Source: Cenococcum geophilum 1.58 (taxonomy: Eukaryota > Ascomycota > Dothideomycetes > Gloniales > Gloniaceae). From it: a stretch of 64,000 nt of DNA. Each line of letters opens with the position of its first letter. The stretch's first letter is position 1. The notes below the pieces were generated by a model that was not told the DNA's origin, ran no database searches, and saw only the letters and a list, made by a program, of their open reading frames with translations. This document shows positions 44,601 to 55,545 of this stretch, piece after piece. The stretch lies in NCBI GenBank assembly GCA_001692895.1, contig KV748277.1, positions 139,610 through 203,609 on the forward strand, written 5' to 3'. A program made the translations under genes and the position numbers.

Positions 44601-46431
44601 AGGTGCCCTTCTTAATATTACCTTATAAGCCTTACTAACTATACAGGTTTTGCATTTAATTATTATAGGGCCTTATATAATTACCCCCGTCACTTCTTTA
44701 GGTAATCTCTTAATTATAGTACTTTCTGCGTATCCGAGTTAACTGTGCCAAAGCCGTCTATCTACCTTTTAATTTAGTAAAGGTTCCGTTAATTTAGCCG
44801 CAAAGGACGCGTCCTCCGTCCTAGGCTTTAATTCGTTATATTTAAGGGTTATCTAACCATGGTGATATCCGCAATATACGAACTTCTCGCCACCATAACG
44901 GTAAAGGTAGTTGCCCTTATTATACCAAAAGACACCCTTTTTATTAAGTCTTTAATTATAAACCAGATTTATATAAAATCCTAGTATATACGCAGCCTTA
45001 TTTAAATAAATCTTCTACTTTTCTAATAGGGTAATAATTGTAACTTTAGCTGTTCTAAAGCCTTTAATAGTTTCTATACCGGATCCTATATATAACTAAT
45101 CACTAGCCAGTCGGATTTCACCTATAAACCTTACTTGGTTGTTAATAATATATAGGGTTATTATAGGGTTAAGAATTACACTATTACGGAGAGCGTAATT
45201 AGATGTAATATAAGCTCCAGCTTAATTAACTGTAAAGCTTCTATATAGTTTACTAGGTGAGCTCTTCTGCTCTATATTCTCTATATTCTTTAGCTTCTTA
45301 TTAGATAAGGCTTAGCTCCTTAATTAGTTAATTAAGGCCTTAAATTTAGGTAAAGCCTTAGTAAGCTTCTACTCTACTAACTATATTTTTAAGTTATTTA
45401 GTTTCTAACCTAACGGTTAAATTAACTTAATAAGGTAGAAGCATTTCCTTTACGGGTATAGTAATCCGTATAGGCACGGCTTTATCTATTCCTTATCTAA
45501 CCTTCTTAAAGATTTAGCTTCCGGTTTAGTTTCTAATTTAGGCTTATTAATTAGCTCTTCTTTAAAGCTTACTATATAGGAGCCCTACTGGCTTTTTACC
45601 TTCTAAAATAAGTCTAATTAACGATAATTTTAATAGACCTTAATGATAACTTAAAGGGTAGGTAGTTTTTCCTTCTTCCTCTTAAGGTTTTATAATTCGT
45701 TTTTTTAGTATTCTAACTATCCTAATAAGACAGATTCGACGGTATACACGAAGTCCTTAACTAGTTAATTACCGTCTACCTTAGGTAGTTTAACCTTCTT
45801 ATAGTTATTATACACCTTCTCCCACTTATAAAGCCACTTCTTAATATTCTAACTCTTTGGGGCTTTCTTTATTTTTAAATATTGGGTAGCTAAATTAACC
45901 TTCTAAGCGTTATTAGTTGGAGTAACTGCCTGCTTAAGTAACACAAGGATATTATAAACGGTATTTCCTTTAAAGGTGTAGTTAATATAGTTATGGGAAA
46001 TAGTGCTAATAATATAGGTGCGTAGAGACTTAAGGGCTGCTTCCTCTTTCTTATACCGCTTATAAGCACGGTTATACTATTTTTATAAAGCTTAAAGCTC
46101 TTCCTTCTCGCCTTTATTAAGGGCTAAGAACGTAGTCTTTTAAGGATTAATAACTAATGGTAATAGCTCTAATGGTGCTCTATATCTAGGTAGATTATTT
46201 TTCTTAATATCTAAATTAATGTACTCCTATATACTCTTACCGTTAGCTCTATACTTAATAACACTAATCTATTGGTCCTAATTGTTTGGGCCTGCTAGGA
46301 TCACAATATACGTTATAATAAGGGTTTTGGATTATTAAGAGGATATTTTAAGGCTTCTACTGTTTAGTTAATAATAGGGTAATCAGGGTTTCAAATTAAA
46401 GATAATGCAGTAAATGGCCTGGGCTTATAAC

Positions 46432-46709
46432 TATCGAACGGATAAGTTAATTATAAGAACTCTGTCGATTGAAGCTGGCTCTAGAAGCTCTCTATATACA
46501 TGGCGTTAGGGCAAAAGACTGACGACGACACTAACGACGACACTAACGACGATTTGGAACTATTACTTAATCGCCACCAGGTCGACATTGCTACTTAGTC
46601 GGTGATAGGTAATAAATAGGTAATAGAAAATAGATAGTAAGACATACGATGGCAAGAAACAGGGTGTGAGTCATAAGGTGGTACTTGACAGTGACCTCAA
46701 TGTTCGACA
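46432..46709 (-). repeat. Copia LTR (5' LTR of the minus-strand element)
   Basis: 278 bp from TATCGAAC to GTTCGACA. Most differences from the partner LTR are C-to-T or G-to-A on this copy (11 of about 16). Confidence 0.92.
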
Positions 46710-46904
46710 CCCCTCGTGGAAGCTGTTGGAATTCTTACAGCGCTTCTCAACCACGGTGGAAGCCTCAGAAGGAAGAGCCATCGCTGCGAAACTATGCTGC
46801 TGTCCTTGCGACTTTCTCTGCTCATTGCATATCAATAAAAGTATTAACATTCAAAGAAGCCTGTTAAAATTTAAGAGGTGCTTGTTTCTTCTATGCAGAT
46901 TGTG

Positions 46905-49900
46905 CTAGGAATTTAGCACCAAGTTCTCCGTCTTCCAATTATTCAAGATCCGAAGTGAAGATACTGTGTAAGGATGATTGGAACCTAATATCTGTTCTTG
47001 GAGCTGGACACATTCATCTATCAACGCTAAAGCCTCGCTATTGCGGCCCAGTGATTTCCACGTAATAGCAAGGTTATTCATAATAGTTAGTGTGTTTGGG
47101 TGCTCCTGCCCTAATACTCTCTTTGTAATCTCTAGTGCCTGCACCCCTAGCTTTTCGGCTTCCTTCCATCGTCCTTGATTCGAAAATGCTGACGCTAAAT
47201 AAGCCATAGCAGTAAGCGTATCTGGGTGCTCTGGCCCTAGTACCTTCTCCATTCCTTCTAGCACTCGTTGATGCATTGCTTCCACCTCTTTATACTTGCC
47301 CAATTTCTCTAACACCGAGCCAAGCCTACTGACGATAACAAGCGTATCTCGGTGCTCCGGCCCTAGTACCTTCTCATTTCCTTCTAGCGCTCGTCGATGC
47401 ATTGCTTCCGCCTCTTTATACTTGCCCAATATCTCTAACACCGAGCCAAGCTCGCTGACTATAGTAAGCGTAGCCCGGTGCTCTGGCCCTAGTACCTTCT
47501 CACTTCCTTCTAGCGCTCGTCGATGCATTGCCTCCGCCTCTTTATACTTGCCCAATATCTCTAACGCCGAGCCAAGCCTGCTGACGATAACAAGCGTATC
47601 TCGGTGCTCTGGCCCTAGTACCTTCTCACTTCCTTCTAGCGCTCGTCGATGCATTGCTTCCACCTCTTTATACTTGCCCAATTTCTCTAACACCGAGCCA
47701 AGCCTGCTGACGATAACAAGCGTATCTTGGTGCTCTGGCCCTAGTACCTTCTCACTTCCTTCTAGAGCTCGTCGATGCATTGCTTCCGCCTCTTTATACT
47801 TGCCCAATATCTCTAACACCGAGCCAAGCTCGCTGACGATAATAAGCGTACCCCGGTGCTCTGGCCCTAGTACCTTCTCACTTCCTTCTAGCGCTCGTTG
47901 ATGCATTGCTTCCGCCTCTTTATACTTGCCCAATCTCTCTAACGCCGAGCTAAGCTCGCTGACGCTAGCGAGCGTATCCGTGTGCTCTGGCCCCAGCACC
48001 TTCTCCATTGCTTCTACCGCGGCTCGACCAATCTGCTCTGCTGCTGCATATTCACCTCTCTGGTATAAGTACCGCAAAGTATCTCTAGCAACACTTGCCC
48101 AGTGTAACGCCTCATCCTTATCTTCGTCATTTAACGCGTGGCTTAGAACCTCCTTTGAGTGCGGAAGGAGCACCTGACAGTCTGTCCATGTCTCAGGCTC
48201 TCCGCTCGGAAAGACCCTGGCCATAATCCTGACAGACTCCTTTCTCCATTTTTCCAGTTGATGGTTTTGCTCGAGCCACTTCCTCGTCGACAGCTGCACT
48301 AGACGGTGCATCTCAAATGACTGTTGTTGAACCTGGGCCCGGACGAGGGCAAAGCTTGTTAACGGCGCTATCGCGTCCTCGAATTGCAGCTGGTTGGTGT
48401 TGTCGTGAAGCAAGTACTCCGGAATCCCTTGTCTATCGAACATGCTTATGAGCGCAAGCAAATCAGTAGCTGCCGGTTTGATTTTCTGGATTTGGTTGAA
48501 CGAGATCTGCCATGTTGTGATAGCCGCATGCTGTATGCTATGGTCTCGTCGGAGGTCTCTTGCGTCTTCACTGCTAAGAAGGGTTGCTTGGTTTGCTGTG
48601 CTTTCGCGGAATAGCTTGAGGTAGGTCGAAATTGTAACCCTTGGCTCTCTCATCCGAATATAGGCGGCGGCGTGAGTGATTGCAAGAGGGATGCATTCTA
48701 GGGCTTGGACGAGCGCTTTTGCGTTGCCTTTGGATGGCTCGTCGAACGGAACCCTTGTCTTTAGCAGTGCCAGTGCATCTCCTTCATCCATCGGCTCCAC
48801 GCGAATAACGTTGTCATCCATTCCTACTAGACTCGTCGCTGCGGCTAAGTTTCGCGAAGTAACAAGGATCGATCCGTTCGGAGTCTGTGGAAGGAAGCTT
48901 GCTAGAGGCATCTTCCTACTGGTGACATTGTCTGCCCGCGTAATTTGTTCTGTGTCTCCGTCGAAATGAAAGAAAACGTCATCGTCATCAGCGTTATCTA
49001 GTATCATAAGCCATCGGCCATTCTTCTCGTTGGAGAGCCACCCAGAAACCAGTCGCAAGATGTCAGCCCTCGGATCATTTCGCCCCGGAAGCTCAATCTT
49101 GTCAGCGATCTCTCTGTAGTCCTTCTCGAATCTGGCAGCATTGCTCGCATGTACCCAGAACACCGAAGTCTGCGGCGCGGAATCTCTAACTCTGTAGGCG
49201 TACTCGATAGCAATCTGGGACTTCCTAAACACGACTTAGCCTGCCTTCTAGCTCGATGCTGAATGGAACAGCTTACCCCACGCCTCCTAGACCGACAAGG
49301 GCTAACCGGGTGTGATTTTGCAACGTTGTCTGTTCATACTTCTTATTGATTTCTGCCATTACATTTTCTCGGCCAATAAACATGATATCTCTTTGAAATG
49401 GGATCGTAAACGATGGTTTAGGCACTACCAGATTTACAATAATAAGCTCTCTGTTTCGCAACACATGATAATTCCCTCTACGTACAAGAAGCGTCTGCAG
49501 TATTGGCAGACGTGGTTTTCCCGCTGTCGGATATCCTTGACTGATCCAGCCCCCTTACCCACCGACGAAGCTCTCCTGCAACTGCTTTGAAGCCGGGGTC
49601 ACTTCCATCCTCGAATTTTGTCATATCCATATGGTTGCCATGGATTCCTATTGGTGTGTAGCCGGGAAGGATGGCTGAATCAAGTGGAACAACCTAGAGA
49701 TATAGATAGATTAGATTAGAGTGTTCTGATATGTACACCACCTAGGGGCTGATTTACTTACGGAGCCAATGCCTGGTAAAGGCAATTCCTCATAGAAGCA
49801 GGTTATTTCGATCGGTCGGATTCCTTCTTGATTACGAGCCCTAACCATGACATGAAAGCTGTCTTGTATCCGTGCAAGGACTTCGGAATCACTTCTAAGC

Positions 49901-50790
49901 ACTTGTAGAATTTGAGGATTCGTCTGCTTAATGAGGCCAATCGATTTGGCTAACATCTCAGCCCACCTGGCGAGCCCAGAGCCATGGTGTGGAGTGCCGA
50001 GGAAAATGATACCGCGGGTTAGGTCAAGAATGTTCTGCAGATGTCTTTCCGGCCGCTGTCTTGAGGATACAAGAGCCTGAAGTGTTTGTAAGTCAAATTA
50101 GGTGATAACTTGTTAGAGTAGAAAAGCTAACATCCTCACAAACAAGCCCTCCTAAACTATGCGCGACAAAGATGATAGGACGGTCGTTCTACACATATCA
50201 GCTCTAGAGCAGAATTGCGTTGATAGAAAGCCTACAGTGTCGTCGTCCTCTCGATATGTGGCCACGGCAGTCAGCAAATTCATTGAATGGTTTCCGATCC
50301 TGTTCTGAGCCACCATTCCCCGCCAGTCTGCCACGGAGGCGTCATATCCGAACGTAAGGATGCGGGCGTCAGGGACTTTGTCTGGCAACAACGTCTGCGG
50401 CCATGGAGAAGCGGTATCCTTTGCCCTCCATGTCTTCTCGCGATCTCCAGTAAGTCCGTGGACGAAGATAATACTATGCAGAATATATCAATTAGCCATT
50501 TAGAGCCTTAAGCAGTTTCCAGCGATGTTCTTATTATAAGTAACCGCTCACTTCCAGCATAAAAAAGTAGCTGAAAATGACTGGGCTTTATTTCTGACGG
50601 CAGAGATACTAACTCACTCTACAATGCTATTTTCCGGTTCATGGAGTAACTTGATGCCTGAGGGAAAGGACTTTGTAGACGGGTTACTAGCTGGAGCTGT
50701 GGTTGACGCGGTTGCGGGGGTGGAGGGATCGTTCAAATGCTCGCCGGCAGGGCTTTTGCGGCGCCGTCGAAACAAACGACGCATGGACAT
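46905..50790 (-). CDS. Fungal NLR: SesB-type alpha/beta hydrolase - NB-ARC - TPR
   Basis: Seven proposed exons: 50790-50618, 50473-50236, 50188-50132, 50076-49762, 49693-49559, 49494-49277 and 49224-46905. All junctions keep frame and give about 1,151 aa. The N-terminal effector is a SesB/lipase-like hydrolase: IIFVHGLTGDREKTW (about 59-73), nucleophile motif VAHSLGG (Ser about 148), FLGTPHHGSGLARW, and GIHGNHMDM with a candidate His. NB-ARC follows: FIGRENVM, P-loop GLGGVGKS (about 374-381, split by the last intron), WLMILDNADDDD (Walker B), SILVTSRN, and ECIPLAITHAAAYI. The C-terminus has about eight 42-residue TPR units, five almost identical. Such proteins sense non-self and trigger cell death in fungi. 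No stop or frameshift is seen, so it may be functional. Confidence 0.88.
47250..48012 (-). repeat. 126-bp tandem repeats encoding near-identical TPR units
   Basis: Units recur every 126 bp (CCTTCTAG... at about 47254, 47380, 47506, 47632, 47758 and 47884), each encoding 42 residues of the form EKVLGPEHRDTLVIVSRLGS. Differences concentrate at a few codons (HRD/HRA/HQD/HRG; SRL/SEL; EKL/EIL). More diverged units lie on both sides. Confidence 0.9.
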
Positions 50791-50802
50791 GGACGGGGGG
50801 TG

Positions 50803-51871
50803 CAGCTGAGCGTGGTCACGGAAAAGTTGAACGTGGTCGCCGATGGGGTCGGCGAAAGTTGAGCGTGGTCACCGATGGAGCCACCGGAAAAAGGTCGGCG
50901 GTACTCAACTTTTACCCATACAGAACGCGCATCGGTAGCCACAATTTACCTTAGCAACCATATGCACTAAATATGCAGTGCATATACTAAGCATATGCAC
51001 GTACAAGTATAAAGCATATATTGCGATAGTTAAACGGCTTATTAGGAGTATATGCCCCATATATGCCTAGTATATACTATAGTATAGTCTACCTATAGAA
51101 TAATAAGTATATTTACTGCATATGCTAAGTATATACTATAGTATAATCTACCTATAGAATAGTAAGTATATCTACTGTATATGCTAAGTATATACTATAG
51201 AATAGTCTACCTATAGAATAGTAAGTATATCCACTGCATATGCTAAGCATATACTATAGTATAGTCTACTTATAGAATAGTAAGTATATCCACTGCATAT
51301 GCTAAGCATATACTATAGTATAATCTACCTATAAAATAATAAGTATATCTACTGCATATGCTAGGCATATACTATAGTATAGCCTACCTATAGAATAGTA
51401 AGCATATACGCTGCATATGCTAAGTATATACTATAGTGTATCTTATTATAGAATAGTAAGTATATATAATAATATAACTTACCTTATAAAATAGTAAGTA
51501 TATTATAAAAGTATATATATTAGGTCCTACTGTAGTTGCAATATATTTATAATAACTGCTATTTTTTTTATAGCTATATAACGACGTAAGACATTATATA
51601 TATACTTACTATTCTATAAAGTAGGCTATACTATAGTATATGCTTAGCATATGCAGCGTATATACTTAGCATATGCTAAGCATATGTTCTTAATATTATA
51701 TAATATTATTCATTTACTAATTCTAAAATAATTAATTTTTTGTATATGCGCTGCATATGCATAAAGCTCAGCGTGGTCCGAAGTTGGTCGTGGTCCAAAA
51801 GCTGGTTTGCAAGTTCGGACCACGTTGAACTTTTGGACCACGCCGAGTTTTTTGCGGACCACGCCGAGCTG
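50803..51871. mobile_element. Inverted-repeat element with internal 59-bp minisatellite
   Basis: The left end reads CAGCTGAGCGTGGTC and the right end, reverse-complemented, CAGCTCGGCGTGGTC. Both arms contain several copies of GCGTGGTC/ACGTGGTC spaced by A-rich stretches. The interior is AT-rich and non-coding. Only a 2-bp TG is shared at the flanks, so the class is not assigned. The left end is 12 bp upstream of the NLR start codon. Confidence 0.6.
51058..51470. repeat. AT-rich minisatellite, 59-bp unit
   Basis: About six units of ~59 bp, each with GCATATGCTAAG, TATATACTATAG and CCTATAGAATAGTAAG. Unit starts are near 51117, 51176, 51235, 51293, 51352 and 51411. A partial inverted copy lies at about 51601-51665. 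Confidence 0.85.
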
Positions 51872-52743
51872 TGAGCCCACATGGACGTGCTGGACATTCG
51901 GATATGAACTACGCGATGGAGATATCTGGACGCTCAGGGTAAGACAGGCTTTGAACCTAACGTGAGTCCCCATAGAAAAACCGGAGAGGCTCTGTAGCCT
52001 GGACACGAATTTGTCACATGACTAATTTCAAACTAGCCTATAACACGACAGAACCCTTTTACTATATGCGATAGCTTCGTTATCTCATGAATCAGACGCT
52101 CCGCAAAAGATTTGTTCCGTAACACGGGGTAACGCATAGACCCTCCTGCTAACTCCTAGACCAATTAGAACAGCGCACTAATTTCAGCCCCCTGCGCACC
52201 CCTGTCACCTGACAAAATCTTCTACGGAGCGTCTAAGTTGTCTCAGCATGCTCAGACTATAATGGGAGGCCGGATAAACCCGGCCCGATAGCACTAAACC
52301 AGTTTAGGCCATCTGTCCCTGTATGGTCTGAGACACTTTGGCCGACGTTTGTAAAGCAGGTCGGCATATCCGCATAGCTAATATTACAGATATTCACTTT
52401 TTATTCTTACGACAAGTTTAGGCAGCTTAAAAAATCCATTAATTATACACTAAGCTCCGGCGAATTAAATGGTCTATATAAGAAGTCTCCCTACCTTCCC
52501 GTTCCTAACATTAATTTCAAAATAGCTGTAACACGGTTTGCTAAAGTAAACAATTAGCAATATCCGTACTAATAACGCGTTAACCCCAACCACCCACTCT
52601 ATTAGCTTCAGCTAATTCTAAAAATAATCATCTTCTTTAATTCTAAGGAGTAGATAGCTGCTTATTGTAATACTATTTATAGCTAGTTAATCTATCGCGG
52701 CTATAATGCTGCTATTGCTAGAGAAGAATTTTCTGTTTAGGGG
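51872..52743. other. Repeat-region spacer, no gene
   Basis: 872 bp without coding signal. A motif CTCAGCATGCTCAGACTA (near 52239) recurs inverted near 56015-56035, hinting at an older repeat family. Confidence 0.4.
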
Positions 52744-52859
52744 GCTTATCAGGATTTTTTTTTTTTGGCTCGTTGTTGCGGTTTGCAGCAATTTGCGGCA
52801 ATTTGCTGCAAACTGTACGGTTGCGGTGGTCGTATATGGTCCTGTGCGGTTTGCGGTGG

Positions 52860-53100
52860 TTTGCAGCAACCCGCGCGAAGCCTATATTTTTTGCGGCAGT
52901 TTGCAGCAACCTGCGCGAAGCCTATATTTTTTGCGGCAATCCGCGCGAAGCCTGTACGTAGCCCTTACATTTCGCACATTTTGTACGTTTTGTACGTTTT
53001 GCACGTTTCGTACGTTTCGTACATTTCATACATTTCGTACGTTTTGCACGTTTCGTACGTTTCGCACGTTTTATACATTTTATATATTTTGCACGTTTCC
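52860..53100. repeat. Short tandem repeats (GCGCGAAGCC units; TACGTTTCG-like units)
   Basis: Three copies of a ~45-bp unit containing GCGCGAAGCCTATATTTTTT (52871-52955), then ~9-11 bp units of the type TTTTGTACG/TTTCGTACG (52975-53100). Confidence 0.8.
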
Positions 53101-53199
53101 TATAGATTGCTATAATATACTTTTAAATATATTTATATTATAACTATATAAAATATAGAGCTATCTACTTAGAGCCTCTAAATCGTCGATTGGCCTAGT

Positions 53200-53465
53200 G
53201 CTTACCTGCCTGCCTACCTGCCTGCCTGCCTGCCTGCCTACCTGCCTGCCTGCCTGCCTGCCTACCTGCCTGCCTGCCTGCCTGCCTACCTGCCTATCTA
53301 TCTATCTGTCTGTCTGTCTGTCTATACCCACCTACCTATACCTACCTATCTATGCCTACTGTCTGTACCTACCTGTCTATACCTACTGTTTGTACCTACC
53401 TGTCTATGCCTACTGTCTATGCCTACCTGTCTATGCCTACCGTCTGTACCTATCTATCTATACTA
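53200..53465. repeat. CCTG tetranucleotide array and derived repeats
   Basis: About 20 units of CCTG/CCTA from 53205 to 53300, then TCTG/TCTA units, then a diverged ~24-bp unit (TACCTACCTGTCTATGCC) to 53460. Confidence 0.9.
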
Positions 53466-53604
53466 CCTCTAAACGGTAGTCGTCTGGGGTGCCTCCATAG
53501 GAGGGCTTAATTCGATTCGATTCGGTAATAGACTAATAATAATGCTCTGGTTTGATTCGACCGATCGAATCATTCAGTGTTTGCTGGCTGGGTCGTTCGA
53601 ACGG

Positions 53605-54215
53605 TTGGCGGTCGTCTGGCTCTGGCGACGATCGTTTAGCTCTGACGACGGTTGTCTGGCTCTGGCGACGGTCGTCTAGCTCTGGCGACGGTCGTCTAGC
53701 TCTGGCGACGGTTGTCTAGCTCTGACGACAGTCGTCTGGCTCTGGCGACGATCGTCTAGCTCTGGCGACGGTCGTCTGGCTCTTGCGACGATCGTCTAGC
53801 TCTGGTGACGGTCGTCTGGATGACGACGGTCGTCTAGCTCTGACGACGGTCGTTTAGCTCTGATGACGGTTGTCTAGCTCTGACGACGGTTGTCTAGCTC
53901 TGACGACGGTCGTCTAGCTCTGGCGATGGTTGTCTAGCTCTGACGACGGTCGTCTGGCTTGGCGACGGTCGTCTGGCTCTGATGACAGTCGTTTGGCTCT
54001 GGCGACGATCGTCTAGCTCTGGCGACGGTTGTCTGGCTCTTGCGACGATCGTCTAGCTCTGGTGACGGTCGTCTGGATGACGATGGTCGTCTAGCTCTGG
54101 CGACGGTTGTCTGGCTCTTGCGACGGTCGTCTAGCTCTGGCGACGGTTGTCTGGCTCTGGGGACGGTCGTCTGGTTCTGGTGACGGTTATCTGGTTCTGG
54201 CGACGGTCGTCTGCT
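53605..54215. repeat. 20-bp minisatellite
   Basis: About 30 tandem copies of a 20-bp unit close to GTCGTCTAGCTCTGGCGACG, with occasional shortened units (for example at 53815 and 54075). GC-rich compared with the surrounding DNA. Confidence 0.9.
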
Positions 54216-54309
54216 AGCTGTAGTTCTGGTGCCTTCTCTAGGTAGGGAGGATGTAAGGAAGGAAGGGTAAAAAATAAGGTGGCTACCTATGTGTAGAGCT
54301 ATCGGGAAT

Positions 54310-55325
54310 ATAGCGGGGACCCGAAGTAATGTGTGTCATGCGGAGCTTCGTGTAGAGCCTCCGTACGCAGAGCTTCGCGTAGAGCCTCGTGCAGAGCCTT
54401 TGTACGTAGAGCTTTGTATAGAGCTTTGTATAAGAGCTTTGCGCAGAGTTTTGTGTAGAGCTTCGTGTAGAGCTTTGTGTAGAGCTTCGTGCAGAGCTTC
54501 GTGCAGAGTCTTAGTAGAGCTTTGTGTAGAGCTTCGTGCAGAGCTTCGTGTAGAGCTTTGTGTAGGACTTCGTGTAGAGCTTCGTGTAGAGCTTTATGTA
54601 GAGCCTCTGTACGCAGAGCTTCGTGCAGAGCTTTGTGTAGAACTTCGTGCAGAGCTTCGTATAGAGCTTTATGTAGAGCTTCGTGCAGAGCCTTGTGCAG
54701 AGCTTCGTGCAGAGCCTCTATACGCAGAGCTTCGTATAGAGCTTTGTGCAGAACTTCGTGCAGAACCTCGTGTAGAGCTTCGTGTAGAGCTTCGTGCAGA
54801 GCCTCGTACAGAGCTTCGTGCAGAGCCTCTGTACGCAGAGCTTCGTATAGAGCTTCGTGTAGAACTTCGTGCAGAACTTGTGTAGAGCTTCGTGTAGAGC
54901 TTCGTGCAGAGCCTCGTGTAGAGCTTCGTGTAGAGCTTCGTGCAGAGCCTCGTGTAGAGCTTCGTGTAGAGCCTTGTGCAGAGCTTTGTGCAGAGCCTTT
55001 GTACGCAGAGCTTCGTGCAGAGCCTCTGTATGTAGAGCTTCGTGTAGAGCTTCGTGTAGAACTTCGTGTAGAGCTTTGTATAGAGCTTCGTGTAGAGCTT
55101 CGTGTAGAGCTTCGTGCAGAGCCTTTATGTGGAGCTTCGTGCAGAGCTTCGTGTAGAGCTTCGTGTAGAGCTTCGTATAGAGCTTCGTGTAGAGCTTCGT
55201 ATAGAGCTTTGTGTAGAGCTTCGTGTAGAGCTTCGTGTAGAGCTTCGTGTAGAGCTTTAGAGCTTCGTGCAGAGCTTCGTGTAGAGCTTCGTGCAGAGCT
55301 TCGTGCGGAGCTTCGTGCAGAGCTG
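54310..55325. repeat. 12-bp minisatellite
   Basis: About 80 tandem copies of a 12-bp unit close to AGAGCTTCGTGT/AGAGCTTCGTGC. Because 12 is a multiple of three and the unit has no stop, long open frames appear on both strands (ELRVELRAE, SCRASCRA, LYTKLYTK). These are artefacts of the repeat. Confidence 0.93.
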
Positions 55326-55545
55326 GCTTAAGTCGCGATTTTAGCAATTTGCGGTAATTTGTAGCAATTCGCATAGGCTACTTATAAGTAGCTGCGTATT
55401 TGTAGCAATTTGCATAGGCTACTTATAAGTAGCTGCGTGTTTGTAGCAAATTGCTGCGAATTGCCGCAAATCGCGACTTACGCAGGTTTTGCAGACCCGA
55501 TTTTCGCTTGCAACAACGTGCCTAAAAAAAAATTTCCTGATGCTT

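Larger units (their letters stand above)
41327..46709 (-). mobile_element. Complete Ty1/Copia LTR retrotransposon, inactivated by RIP-like mutation
   Basis: 5,383 bp between exact 5-bp duplications CCCCT (41322-41326 and 46710-46714). The two LTRs are both 278 bp. The element is on the minus strand: a poly-purine tract (a run of G, read on the minus strand) abuts the LTR at 41604. The interior is extremely AT-rich and has no long open frame, but pol is legible on the minus strand. The reverse transcriptase reads CPDGFAIKGKYLLLRRALYG (about 42820-42895) followed by stops at expected Lys/Gln and Trp codons. The active-site block FFYVDN is near 42701-42718, and the RNase H region (DAAFRDDLISRRSTEGY) near 42160-42210. 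Stops are TAA/TAG at CAA/CAG/TGG sites, the RIP signature. Confidence 0.93.
52748..55541. mobile_element. 2.8-kb terminal-inverted-repeat element filled with minisatellites
   Basis: The left end ATCAGGA-T(12)-GGCTCGTTGTTGC matches the reverse complement of the right end, ATCAGGAAA-T(9)-AGGCACGTTGTTGC. Both ends are followed inward by TTTGCGGCAAT and GCAGCAATTTGC motifs. GCTT flanks both sides (52744-52747 and 55542-55545), a possible 4-bp target duplication. Inside are, in order, repeats of CGCGCGAAGCC units, TACGTTTCG-type runs, a CCTG tetranucleotide array, a 20-bp and a 12-bp minisatellite. No real coding region is seen, so it would be a non-autonomous element. Confidence 0.65.

Noticed and set aside
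47296..47901. 201-codon plus-strand open frame
   Set aside because: Antisense of the TPR repeats; the minus-strand frame carries the NLR homology.
52685..53480. Open frames of 60-145 codons, Cys/Phe/Thr-rich or Leu/Pro-rich
   Set aside because: Products of short tandem repeats and the CCTG array.
54289..55374. Long open frames of 198, 280 and 218 codons
   Set aside because: They are translations of a 12-bp tandem repeat on both strands and have no non-repetitive content.
52748..55541. CRISPR-like arrays among the tandem repeats
   Set aside because: Units are directly adjacent without unique spacers, and the genome is eukaryotic.
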